Positions 56,388 through 64,000 of a stretch of 64,000 nt of DNA are shown here, piece by piece. The position numbers were made by a program, and so were the translations under genes. Position 1 is the stretch's first letter. Every line of letters starts with the position of its first letter. The stretch lies in assembly GCF_036867195.1 (NCBI RefSeq), contig NZ_JBAJII010000001.1, positions 1 through 64,000 of the forward strand. Reading direction: 5' to 3'. Source of the DNA: Arthrobacter sp. Soc17.1.1.1 (GTDB lineage: Bacteria; Actinomycetota; Actinomycetes; Actinomycetales; Micrococcaceae). The notes below the pieces were generated by a model, which saw only the letters and a list, made by a program, of their open reading frames with translations, had not been told where the DNA came from and made no database searches.

Positions 56388-57880
56388 GTGCTCCGGCACG
56401 GCACCTCACCGCGCGCGAGCTCATCGGCGCCGTGCTCGACGCCGGGTCCTTCACCTCGTGGGACGGCCCCGCCCCGACCTCCGCCGGCCCCGCCTACGGG
56501 GAGGAGCTGCGACGGGCCCGGGAGAAGAGCGGTGAGGACGAGTCGGTATTGACCGGGGAAGGCCTCATCCACGGCCGCCGGGTGGCCGTCATCGTCTCGG
56601 AGTTCACCTTCCTGGCGGGCTCGATCGGTGCCGCCGCGGCGCACCGCATCACGGCGGCCGTCCGCCGCGCGACCGCGGAGCGGCTACCCCTGCTCGCTGG
56701 CCCGGCGTCGGGCGGCACACGCATGCAGGAGGGGACACCCGCGTTCCTGTCGATGGTGGAGATCACCGGGGCGGTCCGCGCGCACCGGCAGGCCGGGCTC
56801 CCGTACCTCGTGTACCTCCGGCACCCGACGACGGGGGGCGTCATGGCGTCCTGGGGCTCGCTCGGCCACGTCACCGTCGCCGAGCCGGGGGCACTCCTCG
56901 GCTTCCTCGGGCCGCGCGTGTACGAGGCGCTCCACGGGGAGCCCTTCCCGGCGGGCGTGCAGACCGCGGAGAACCTCTTCGACCAGGGCCTCATCGACGC
57001 CGTCGTGCCGCCCGGGCAACTGGCCGGGATCGTGGACACGGCGCTCGCCGTCCTGCTCGCCGACCCGCCGGAGCTTCCCGAGGAACCCTCGACGTCGTCC
57101 GTGCAGCCCGGCACCGCGGACGCCTGGACCTCCATCCTGATCTCGCGCAACCGCCGCCGACCTGACCTCCGCCGCCTCCTCGCCTACGGTGCCCGGGACG
57201 TCCTGCCCCTCAACGGCACGGGCCAGGGGGAGAAGGACCCCGGACTGCTGCTCGCGCTCGCCCGCTTCGGGAGCCGGCCCTGCATCGTCCTCGGGCACCA
57301 GCGGCCCCGGAAGCCCGGCGACCCCGGGATGGGCCCGGCGTCGCTGCGCGAGGCACGCCGCGGGATGAAGCTCGCCGAAGAGCTCGGGCTGCCGCTGCTG
57401 ACCGTCATCGACACCGCAGGCGCGGATCTCTCCAAAGCGGCGGAGGAGGGCGGGCTCGCCGGGGAGATCGCCCGGTCCCTGCACGATCTCATCGGTCTGG
57501 CCTCACCGTCGGTGTCCGTGCTGCTCGGGCAGGGCGCCGGCGGAGGGGCGCTCGCGCTGCTGCCGGCGGACAGCACCATCGCCGCGGAGCACGCCTGGCT
57601 CTCGCCCCTGCCGCCCGAGGGTGCGAGCGCCATCGTGCACCGCACCGTGGACCGGGCGCCGGAGATGGCGGAGGCGCAGGGCGTGAAGGTCGCGGCGCTC
57701 ATGGCGCGCGGCGTCGTCGACCACGTGGTGGACGAGCGCCCCGATGCCGCCGAGGAGGGACGGGCGTTCTGCGAGCGGATGGCGACGGCGATCGAGTACG
57801 AGCTGGCGCGGGTCGGGGCCCTGCCGGCCGCCGACCGCCTCGAGCGGCGTGCGGGGAAGTACCGGGCAGGGGCGGGCTGA
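56384..57880 (+). CDS. Fused acyl-CoA carboxyltransferase (AccD + AccA-like)
   Basis: Carboxyltransferase of 498 residues with both halves of the fold in one chain: the AccD/beta-like part about 10-225 (oxyanion loop SGGTRMQEGTP; HPTTGGVMASWG) and the AccA/alpha-like part about 255-495 (VIDTAGADLSKAAEEGG; LGQGAGGGALALLPAD). It lacks the N-terminal Cys4 zinc finger of AccD. No biotin carboxylase or biotin carrier gene is adjacent. Two readings are possible: a carboxyltransferase subunit that uses a biotin protein encoded elsewhere, or a biotin-independent decarboxylase like the MdcD/MdcE pair of malonate decarboxylase. The start overlaps the CoA-transferase stop. Confidence 0.82.
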   Translation: MSAPARHLTARELIGAVLDAGSFTSWDGPAPTSAGPAYGEELRRAREKSGEDESVLTGEGLIHGRRVAVIVSEFTFLAGSIGAAAAHRITAAVRRATAERLPLLAGPASGGTRMQEGTPAFLSMVEITGAVRAHRQAGLPYLVYLRHPTTGGVMASWGSLGHVTVAEPGALLGFLGPRVYEALHGEPFPAGVQTAENLFDQGLIDAVVPPGQLAGIVDTALAVLLADPPELPEEPSTSSVQPGTADAWTSILISRNRRRPDLRRLLAYGARDVLPLNGTGQGEKDPGLLLALARFGSRPCIVLGHQRPRKPGDPGMGPASLREARRGMKLAEELGLPLLTVIDTAGADLSKAAEEGGLAGEIARSLHDLIGLASPSVSVLLGQGAGGGALALLPADSTIAAEHAWLSPLPPEGASAIVHRTVDRAPEMAEAQGVKVAALMARGVVDHVVDERPDAAEEGRAFCERMATAIEYELARVGALPAADRLERRAGKYRAGAG

Positions 57881-57901
57881 CGCGGGGCGTCACCGGACCC
57901 G

Positions 57902-59011
57902 TCAGCGCACCGGGTGCTGCGCCCGGTACAGCTCCATCTGCCGGTGCCGGCGCTGCAGGCTGTCCCGGCGGGGTGTGTTCTCCGCGTCGGCCGGCTCGGC
58001 GGTCAGGTCGATGTGCCGCTCGCCGTAGTGCCAGAGCAGCATGTCGTCGAGGAGCCGATCGGGGCCTGGCGAGTACCGGTGGTCGAGGGCCTTGCGCACC
58101 GTGGTGATGGTGTCCGCCTGCAGCAGCGACACCAGTTCCAGCGTGGTCTTGAGGCCGTGCGCGGCGAGCAGCTCTGCCGCCCAGCCCCAGTTGTCGTCCG
58201 TCTTCCGGTCCACGTGCGGCAGCAGGGTCTGCCAGATGTCCCGGATGCGGTTCGGCGTCAGGGGCGCACTGCCCTCGCCGTCCTCGTCCCAGAACCCCGT
58301 GACCGTCTCGTACCGCTCGTGGAGTTCCGCGAAGGCCGACTCGACGGTCTCGAGCATGGCGGCCGTGCCGGTGAACTGCCGGTCGAAGTAGGGGCTCCAG
58401 GCCTTCGGGTTGGAGGCCTTGAAGCGGATGTCGTGCTCGATCTCCGACCAGGCGTGCGCGAGCACGGTCCGCACCTGCACCTCGAACAGGTAACTGCCGG
58501 CGGCCTTCGTCTCGGGGTCAACGGTCTGCTGGAATGCACGGACCACGTCGCTGTGGATGGTGCGCATGATGAGGTGGCGGCTCGAGTAGCCGTAGGTGCC
58601 GGACTCGATGGACCCGATGTCCTTCTCCCGGTCGCCACGGCAGTCGAACTCCTGGCGCTGCCGCTTGAGCAGGTTCGCCGCGAGATCCACCTCGTGCGGG
58701 AGCGTGGTGATGATGCGCACGCCCACCAGGTCGGTGAGGTTGCGCAGGGGATCCGGGAACACGAGGATCGGTGTTGCCCCGGCGTCGGGGGACGGCAGGG
58801 TGCGGGAGGCCTTGTCGCGGAAGGACTCCACGGTCTTGGTGCGGGCCGTGACGAACAGCGGCTTGAGGTCCGTGCCGTCGAAGATGCGCTCGATGCTGTC
58901 CCGCATGGCCGAGGTGACGCGGTCGAGGGCCGGCCGGACGCGCTCGTACTCACGCGTATGCGCCTCGACGGCCGGCCTCAGCCGTTCGTCGAGATCATCC
59001 CATGCGCCCAT
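57902..59011 (-). CDS. RelA/SpoT-domain (p)ppGpp synthetase-like protein
   Basis: Single-synthetase-domain alarmone enzyme of 369 residues without HD hydrolase or TGS/ACT domains. The synthetase core is about 50-200: KTVESFRDKASR, LTDLVGVRIITTL, GYSSRHLIMRT (the Tyr that stacks on GTP), and EVQVRTVLAHAWSEIEHDIR. About 170 C-terminal residues follow, with an extra helical region and a basic tail. It transfers pyrophosphate from ATP to GDP/GTP if active; related stand-alone enzymes can also be toxins. No antitoxin-like partner is adjacent. ATG 59011. It converges with the carboxyltransferase gene across 21 bases. Confidence 0.85.
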   Translation of the reverse strand: MGAWDDLDERLRPAVEAHTREYERVRPALDRVTSAMRDSIERIFDGTDLKPLFVTARTKTVESFRDKASRTLPSPDAGATPILVFPDPLRNLTDLVGVRIITTLPHEVDLAANLLKRQRQEFDCRGDREKDIGSIESGTYGYSSRHLIMRTIHSDVVRAFQQTVDPETKAAGSYLFEVQVRTVLAHAWSEIEHDIRFKASNPKAWSPYFDRQFTGTAAMLETVESAFAELHERYETVTGFWDEDGEGSAPLTPNRIRDIWQTLLPHVDRKTDDNWGWAAELLAAHGLKTTLELVSLLQADTITTVRKALDHRYSPGPDRLLDDMLLWHYGERHIDLTAEPADAENTPRRDSLQRRHRQMELYRAQHPVR

Positions 59012-59076
59012 GCACCGTGCCTTTCCGAAGGGGAGACTTCATCGTAGCCAACGCGGGCGACGGTTACGCTTCAGCT

Positions 59077-59985
59077 GTGAATCCGGTGAGGCCCGTGGGC
59101 CGACGCTCCCTCCTCGCCCTGCTCGCCGCCGCGGGGGCCGCCGTCCTGACAGCCTGCGGCATCAGGGGCACCGGGGCCGGGAGCGGGTCCGCCGGAGGTG
59201 CGGCTCCCCAGCGGTACGGCTACGGCGAGGACCCCAGTCAGTTCGCCGATCTCTACCTCCCCGACCGCGGGGTCCGCGGCGTCGTCGTCATCATCCACGG
59301 CGGGTACTGGCGTTCCACCTACGGTGCGGAGCTGGGGGAGCCGCTCGCCCGTGACCTCGCGGGCCGCGGGTACGCCTGCTGGAACCTGGAGTACCGGCGC
59401 GCGGGCAACGGAGGCGGCTGGCCCGCCACGTTCGACGACGTCGCCGCCGGCATCGACGCGCTCGGGAGGGCCGCGGCGGAGCACGGCCTGGACCTCGGGT
59501 CGACGACAGCGCTCGGCCACTCGGCGGGCGGGCACCTCGCGGTCTGGGCCGCAGGCAGGGCCCGGCTGCCCTCCGGAGCGCCCGGCTCCGGGATGCCCGC
59601 CGTGCCGCTGACCGCCGTGGTCAGCCAGGCAGGGGTACTGGACCTCGGCGAGGCGCGGGAGCTGCGACTGAGCGACGGCGCCGTGGAGAACCTGCTGGGA
59701 GCCCCCGGGGACGCGGAACGGTACCGGCTGGCGGACCCGATGACGGCGATCCCCCTCGACATCCCCGTCTACGCGGTCCACGGCACGGAGGACACCACGG
59801 TGCCGCCCAGCCAGGCCGAGAACTACGTCGCGGCGGCGACCGCGGCGGGCGCGGCGGCAGAACTGGTCCTCGTCCCCGGGGACCACTTCGACGTCATCAC
59901 CCCGGGAACCGAGGCCTGGGAGCGGATCGTGGGCCTGCTCGACGCCGCCGCCGGCGCAACGGACCCCGGCCCGCCCGAGGGCTGA
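59077..59985 (+). CDS. Alpha/beta-hydrolase lipoprotein (kynurenine formamidase-like)
   Basis: Exported hydrolase of 302 residues. The N-terminus VGRRSLLALLAAAGAAVLTAC is a signal peptide with twin Arg and a lipobox (Cys27), so a membrane-anchored lipoprotein, possibly Tat-exported. The hydrolase fold has HGGYW (74-78), nucleophile S149 in GHSAGG, and the later acid and His (HGTEDTTVP, PGDHFDV). HGGYW and GHSAGG resemble the kynurenine formamidase/BD-FAE esterase group. Start GTG 59077; a longer frame starts inside the divergent gene region and has no support. Substrate unknown. Confidence 0.82.
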   Translation: MNPVRPVGRRSLLALLAAAGAAVLTACGIRGTGAGSGSAGGAAPQRYGYGEDPSQFADLYLPDRGVRGVVVIIHGGYWRSTYGAELGEPLARDLAGRGYACWNLEYRRAGNGGGWPATFDDVAAGIDALGRAAAEHGLDLGSTTALGHSAGGHLAVWAAGRARLPSGAPGSGMPAVPLTAVVSQAGVLDLGEARELRLSDGAVENLLGAPGDAERYRLADPMTAIPLDIPVYAVHGTEDTTVPPSQAENYVAAATAAGAAAELVLVPGDHFDVITPGTEAWERIVGLLDAAAGATDPGPPEG

Positions 59986-60015
59986 CCGGGGTCCGCTGCG
60001 TCCGTCGAGGCGCGC

Positions 60016-60804
60016 TCAGTTGAGCGGGAGCGTGCCCTCGGGCAGGGCGCCGCCGGCGAGCAGCTCCCGTGCGGAGTCCGCCAGGGCGGTGAGCGCGACG
60101 CGCTGCGTCCACGGCCCGTAGGAGATGCGGGCCACGCCGAGCTCCTGCAGGCGCGACGGCGCGAGGCTGCCCGGGACGTTGATGACGCTCAGGCGCTGCG
60201 GGCCGAAGGCCTCCACGAGGGCGGTCACGGCGCGCTCGTCGAGCAGGCCGGGGACGAAGACGTTCGTGGCGCCGAGGTCGAGGTACGCCTTGCCACGCTC
60301 CACGGCGTCGGCCAGGACGTCCGCCGGATCGCGGTCTCCAGCCTTCACGAAGGCATCCGTCCGCGCGTTCAGCACGAAGTCGACACCCTCCGACGTCCCG
60401 GCCTTCAGGACCGCCTCCATCTGCGTGACGGCGTCTGCCAGCGGCCGCATCTGGTCCTCGATGTTCGCGCCGACGATCCCGACGCCGATCGCGCGGCGGA
60501 CCGTGTCCCCGGGGTCGCCGTAGCCGGCTTCGAGGTCGGCGGAGACCGGCAGGTCCGTCGCGGCGGCGATCCGCCCGACGGCGGTGATCATCTCCTCGAG
60601 CGGGATGTTCTCGCCGTCCTCGTAGCCGAGCGACGCGGCGATGGAGTGGCTCGCCGTGGCGAGCGCCTTCGTGCCCGGGATGCCGGCGATCGTCTTCGCA
60701 CTGATGACGTCCCAGACGTTGACGACCTGGAGGATCTCCGGGGCGGAGTGCAGCCGGGCGAGCGTGGTGGCCTTCGCCGCGGTATCGGTGCGTATTTCAG
60801 TCAT
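60016..60804 (-). CDS. Isocitrate lyase/PEP mutase-family protein
   Basis: 262-residue TIM-barrel enzyme of the ICL/PEPM superfamily (C-C or P-C bond lyases and mutases). Family motifs are VVNVWDVISAKTIAG, the Asp/Glu block SADLEAGYGDP, IGVGIVGANIEDQ and VLNARTDAF. The catalytic KKCGH loop Cys of isocitrate lyase itself is not present, so it is not isocitrate lyase; PEP phosphonomutase-like or oxaloacetate/2,3-dimethylmalate-lyase-like function is possible. It overlaps the esterase gene by eight bases. Last of a three-gene leftward operon. Confidence 0.84.
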   Translation of the reverse strand: MTEIRTDTAAKATTLARLHSAPEILQVVNVWDVISAKTIAGIPGTKALATASHSIAASLGYEDGENIPLEEMITAVGRIAAATDLPVSADLEAGYGDPGDTVRRAIGVGIVGANIEDQMRPLADAVTQMEAVLKAGTSEGVDFVLNARTDAFVKAGDRDPADVLADAVERGKAYLDLGATNVFVPGLLDERAVTALVEAFGPQRLSVINVPGSLAPSRLQELGVARISYGPWTQRVALTALADSARELLAGGALPEGTLPLN

Positions 60805-61438
60805 TGAGTACCTTCCGGGTATGCGAGGCGATCCAGGCGGCTGCGCCGTCCACCTCGGTGGGATGGATCCCGTGACCGCCCTCGCGGACGTTCCGGTCTA
60901 CTTCGGCGCCGCGGCTCTCGAGGATCGAACCGACACGGATCACGCTGTCGATCGGCGCCATGGCGTCGGACTCCCCGTTGAACAGGGCGATCGACGAGCC
61001 GGAGAGGTCCGCGTCGATGGTACGCCCCTCCAGCGGGAACATGCCCGAGAACGCGACGGCGCTCCGGACGGCGTCCGGGTGGAGCAGCGCCGTGGCGAGC
61101 GCGATGTTCGCCCCGTTGGAGAAGCCGACGGCGACGAGCGGCCGGTCGGTGATCCCGTGGTGGTCGCGCGCCCAGCCGATGAAGGCCGCGAGTTCACCCG
61201 CTCGGCGCACCACGTCGTCGACGTCGAACACGCCTTCGCCGAAGCGGCGGAACCAGCGGTTCAGCCCGTGTTCCTGCACGGGTCCTCGCGGGGCGAGGTA
61301 GCCCGCGCCGGGGGCGAGGCGCTCCACGAGCGGCAGGAGGTCGTGCTCGGTACCGCCCGTGCCGTGCAGGAGCAGCAGCACGGGCGTGCCGGCCGCTCCT
61401 GCCGCGAACAGGTGCGGCCAGTCGGAGGGTGTGCTCAT
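60797..61438 (-). CDS. MhqD-like carboxylesterase (alpha/beta hydrolase)
   Basis: Serine hydrolase of 213 residues in the carboxylesterase/phospholipase group: LLLHGTGGTEHDLLPLVERL, APRGPVQEHGLNRWFRRF, nucleophile Ser in VGFSNGANIALATA, then NGESDAMAPID with the Asp and GGHGIHP with the His. B. subtilis MhqD, part of the hydroquinone-resistance regulon, is of this type, and it sits directly next to an MhqO-like gene as in that regulon. One base separates it from the preceding gene's stop. Function inferred from context. Confidence 0.82.
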   Translation of the reverse strand: MSTPSDWPHLFAAGAAGTPVLLLLHGTGGTEHDLLPLVERLAPGAGYLAPRGPVQEHGLNRWFRRFGEGVFDVDDVVRRAGELAAFIGWARDHHGITDRPLVAVGFSNGANIALATALLHPDAVRSAVAFSGMFPLEGRTIDADLSGSSIALFNGESDAMAPIDSVIRVGSILESRGAEVDRNVREGGHGIHPTEVDGAAAWIASHTRKVLND

Positions 61439-61439
61439 G

Positions 61440-62420
61440 TCAGCTCCTGAAGAAGGCCTGGACGGCGGGGTTGTTCTCGGCCGGCAGGTCGATCTTCGCG
61501 ACCGAGTGCGCGATGGCCTCGCGGTTGGGCTCGAGCCACGGCGGCAGCTTCAGGGAGCGGCCGAGCTCCAGCAGGGGCTCGTCGATGTCGAACCCCGGGG
61601 TGTCGGTGGCGATCTCGAGGAGCGTGCCCCCCGGCTCGCGGAAGTAGATCGAGGTGAAGTACTGCCGGTCGAGGATCGCCGTCACCCCGTAGCCGCGCTC
61701 GGCGAGCTCCTGGCGCCAGAGCTCCTGTGTCTGCTGGTCGGGGACGCGGAACGCGATGTGGTGCACCGTGCCGCCGGCCACGAGGCCGCGCTCGCCACGC
61801 GGGTCAGTGACGACGTCGACGACCGTGCCGGGCTCGCCGGCATGCGTGCTGAGGCGGTAGCGGCCGTCCTTCTCGGCGAGGACCGTCATGCCGAGGTCGC
61901 GGGTGAACGTCTCGAGGGTGGCGGTGGGGTCCTGGACGGTCAGGACGGAGGAGTGCTGGCCGCGCACCGCGTACTCGGCGGGCACGGAGGCGGAGTCCCA
62001 GGGGTTGCGCGGGTCGGAGAGGGAGGAGGCCACGAGGTCGATCTGCAGGCCGTCGGGGTCGCGGAGCGAGAGGCGCTCCTCGACGGATGACGCGCGGGAG
62101 ACGGTGGACTCCACGCCGAGGGCCTTGAAGTGCTCCTGCCACCAGCCGAGGGTGCCCTGCGGCACGGAGAAGGCCGTGGTGGTCGACTGCCCGCTGCCGA
62201 TGCGCCCGCTGCGGATGCCCTGCCACGGGAAGAACGTCAGGAGTGAGCCGGGGCGGCCTGATTCGTCGCCGTAGTACAGGTGGTAGGTGCCGGGGTCGTC
62301 GAAGTTCACGGTCTTCTTGACGAGCCGCAGGCCCAGTCCCCTGATGTAGAAGTCGATGTTCCTCTGGGGGTCGCCGGCGATCGCGGTGACGTGGTGGAGA
62401 CCTTCGGTTTGTACAGTCAC
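61440..62420 (-). CDS. MhqO-like ring-cleaving dioxygenase (VOC family)
   Basis: Vicinal-oxygen-chelate-fold enzyme of 326 residues with two repeats: the N-terminal GLHHVTAIAGDPQRNIDFYI and the central HSSVLTVQDPTATLETFTRD. Metal ligands are consistent: His in HHVTA, His in GTVHHIAFRV and Glu in GGTLLEIATD. Such proteins are annotated as ring-cleaving dioxygenases acting on hydroquinones (MhqO, LinE-like). GTG 62420 has AAGGAGGA five bases upstream. First gene of the mhqO-mhqD-ICL operon. Confidence 0.86.
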   Translation of the reverse strand: MTVQTEGLHHVTAIAGDPQRNIDFYIRGLGLRLVKKTVNFDDPGTYHLYYGDESGRPGSLLTFFPWQGIRSGRIGSGQSTTTAFSVPQGTLGWWQEHFKALGVESTVSRASSVEERLSLRDPDGLQIDLVASSLSDPRNPWDSASVPAEYAVRGQHSSVLTVQDPTATLETFTRDLGMTVLAEKDGRYRLSTHAGEPGTVVDVVTDPRGERGLVAGGTVHHIAFRVPDQQTQELWRQELAERGYGVTAILDRQYFTSIYFREPGGTLLEIATDTPGFDIDEPLLELGRSLKLPPWLEPNREAIAHSVAKIDLPAENNPAVQAFFRS

Positions 62421-62574
62421 GCTGTCCTCCTTGGTGGGGCCGGCCGGGCGGGCGCCGGCATGTCCATGCAAACGCATGAATTCTGGGTTTTGTTCCCCGC
62501 CCCGGGGAGCCGTGCGCCGATCGGCAGCCTGCTGACCGTCGTGGGCTATCGGCTTCCTGTGTCATCCTGTTCGC

Positions 62575-63057
62575 ATGGCAGCGAGAGAGCGGGTCTCCGG
62601 ATGGGTCCGCCGCACCGGCATCGAGGTGGTCGGCTGGACCCTCGTGGTACTCGGTGTCGCGGCCCTGGTACTGCCCGGCCCGGGGCTCCTGATGCTCGCC
62701 GCCGGCCTCGCGGTCCTGTCGCAGCAGTACCACTGGGCCCGCCGCTACCTGGCGCCCCTGAAGCGGAACGCCTACCACGCGGCCGCGCTCGGGGTGAAGA
62801 CCATCCCCCGGATCGCCGTCAGCTGCGTCAGCGCGCTCGTGATCATGAGCCTCGGCGTGGTCTGGATCCTGCAGCCCGGCGTGCCGGCCTGGTGGTTCCT
62901 CGCGGACAGGTGGTGGCTGTTCGGGGGAGCGGGGACCGGCATCAGCCTCATCGCCTCCTCGATCATCGCCCTCGTGCTGATTGTGTACAGCGTCCGCCGG
63001 TTCCGCGGCCGCCCGATCCCCGCACGCCCGCACGGACTGCGCGCCGGGACGGAGTAG
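62575..63057 (+). CDS. PGPGW-family (TIGR02611-type) membrane protein
   Basis: Small membrane protein of 160 residues in the TIGR02611/PGPGW group. The hallmark VLGVAALVLPGPGLLMLAAG is in the first helix pair, and two further hydrophobic segments follow (SCVSALVIMSLGVVWI; GISLIASSIIALVLIVYSV). Cytoplasmic ends are basic. The ATG at 62575 is clear. The 154-base gap before it (62421-62574) holds no gene and should contain the two divergent promoters. Function unknown. Confidence 0.85.
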   Translation: MAARERVSGWVRRTGIEVVGWTLVVLGVAALVLPGPGLLMLAAGLAVLSQQYHWARRYLAPLKRNAYHAAALGVKTIPRIAVSCVSALVIMSLGVVWILQPGVPAWWFLADRWWLFGGAGTGISLIASSIIALVLIVYSVRRFRGRPIPARPHGLRAGTE

Positions 63058-63187
63058 GCCCGCTCCGCCCACCCGGGACGGTGGCCGCGGAACGCCGGTC
63101 CTCCCGTCCGAGCCGCAGCGTCCGCGAGGCGGGGCCGAGGCGAAGCTGCCCCGATGACGGGGGTGCGGCGGCTGGTACGTTGAGGGG

Positions 63188-64000
63188 GTGCTCACCGTGA
63201 TCGGGGAAACCCTCATCGACGAAGTCGTCAGCGACACCGCTCCCATGCGCGCGCACGTGGGCGGCAGTCCGATGAACGTGGCAGTGGGGCTCGCGCGTCT
63301 CGGGCATCCCGCCCAGTTCGTGGGCCGGTACGGGGACGACGCGTACGGGCGGATGATCGAGAAGCATCTCCGCGACAACTCGGTCCCCTTCCCCGTGAAG
63401 CCGGATGCCTCGCCCACGAGCGTGGCCACCGCGCGCCTCGGCCCCGCGGGAGGGGCGTCCTACGAGTTCCGGCTCGTCTGGGACCTGCCGGGCCTCGCGG
63501 CGCAGAAGGACAGGCTCCTCGACGGCACCACCCTCCTGCACACCGGGTCCATCGCCACGATGCTCACCCCCGGGGCCGATGACGTCCTGGCCCTCGTGAC
63601 GGCCGCCCACCCCCTTGTCACCGTCACCTACGACCCGAACTGCCGGCCCACGATCATCCGTGATGTCGCGTTCGCCCGGGCCCAGGCCGAGAGATTCGTC
63701 GCCCTGGCCGACGTCGTGAAGGCCTCCGACGAGGACCTCGAGTGGCTCTACCCCGACCGCAGCGCCGAGGACACCGCCCGTGCCTGGCTGGCCGCCGGCG
63801 CCGCCGTCGTCGTGGTGACCCGTGGCTCCTCCGGACCCTGGGGCGTGAGCCGGGCCGGCGAGGCCTCCGTCCCCGCCCCCGTCACCAGCGTGGTGGACAC
63901 CGTGGGCGCCGGGGACTCCTTCATGGCCGCCCTGGTGGGATCCCTCGTGGACCTCGAGCTCGACGGCGCCCATCGCCGGGAGGAGCTGCGCCGAATCACC
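63188..64000 (+). CDS. PfkB-family carbohydrate kinase (partial)
   Basis: Ribokinase-like sugar kinase, cut by the window end after 271 codons. The start VLTVIGETLIDEV, the sugar-binding HVGGSPMNVAVGLARLG and QFVGRYGDDAYGRMI, and the C-terminal PfkB signature DTVGAGDSFMAAL with the catalytic Asp are all intact, so only the last part is missing. Fructokinase is the most common activity of this sequence type. GTG 63188 is chosen; GTG 63197 is an alternative. The 130 bases before it have no gene. Confidence 0.9.
   Translation, partial: MLTVIGETLIDEVVSDTAPMRAHVGGSPMNVAVGLARLGHPAQFVGRYGDDAYGRMIEKHLRDNSVPFPVKPDASPTSVATARLGPAGGASYEFRLVWDLPGLAAQKDRLLDGTTLLHTGSIATMLTPGADDVLALVTAAHPLVTVTYDPNCRPTIIRDVAFARAQAERFVALADVVKASDEDLEWLYPDRSAEDTARAWLAAGAAVVVVTRGSSGPWGVSRAGEASVPAPVTSVVDTVGAGDSFMAALVGSLVDLELDGAHRREELRRIT

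Overview
This is the origin-proximal segment of a high-GC actinobacterial chromosome, numbered from the dnaA start codon. Gene order (dnaA, oriC, dnaN, gnd, recF, a DUF721/DciA-type gene, gyrB, gyrA, DUF3566, tRNA-Ile, DLW-39-type peptide, tRNA-Ala) and the protein sequences fit the Micrococcaceae, most likely Arthrobacter or a close relative. Everything looks chromosomal and housekeeping-like. I see no insertion sequence, prophage, CRISPR array or integrase.

Layout. 1-11.9 kb: replication initiation, clamp, gyrase and two tRNAs, all rightward. 12-17.8 kb: EamA exporter, an unknown membrane-anchored protein, cyclophilin, rhomboid protease, a gene-free patch rich in DnaA boxes, crgA, a class E sortase with a small membrane protein, and a glutamine amidotransferase. 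17.9-27.4 kb: a seven-gene leftward, mostly overlapping operon for growth and division signalling (fhaA, fhaB, pstP, ftsW/rodA, pbpA, pknA, pknB). 27.7-33.9 kb: tRNA-Leu, then the leftward SOS mutasome imuA-imuB-dnaE2 behind a LexA-type operator. 34-43 kb: mixed metabolism and stress genes, including a DUF5997/LysR-like divergent pair, a flavoprotein dehydrogenase, two SDRs, gluconokinase, Dps, an unaccompanied PstS-like lipoprotein, and an Hsp20 gene with both CIRCE and HAIR-like operators. 43-51.2 kb: tRNA-Val, small enzymes, an ABC exporter, and bacterial NHEJ (Ku and LigD, divergent around an AHSA1-type gene). 51.2-57.9 kb: phosphoketolase, then a MatC-type carrier, a CoA-transferase and a fused carboxyltransferase, which may form a malonate route. 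57.9-64 kb: a RelA/SpoT-domain synthetase, an alpha/beta hydrolase lipoprotein, an MhqD/MhqO-like detoxification operon with an ICL/PEP-mutase-family enzyme, a PGPGW membrane protein and a PfkB kinase cut by the window edge.

How the parts work together. DnaA acts at oriC next to its own gene; DnaN, RecF and gyrase follow. The kinase/phosphatase/FHA operon probably controls peptidoglycan synthesis by the RodA/FtsW-PBP pair encoded with it, with CrgA as a nearby division factor. DNA damage is served by two systems: error-prone translesion synthesis (ImuA, ImuB, DnaE2) and end joining (Ku, LigD).

The items I rate most worth following are the MatC/CoA-transferase/fused carboxyltransferase cluster, the non-oriC DnaA-box patch at 15.6-15.75 kb, the internally duplicated DUF5997 protein opposite a LysR effector domain that lacks a DNA-binding domain, and the dual heat-shock operators before hsp20. 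All function calls rest on reading the sequence and recalled family motifs; no database search was run.
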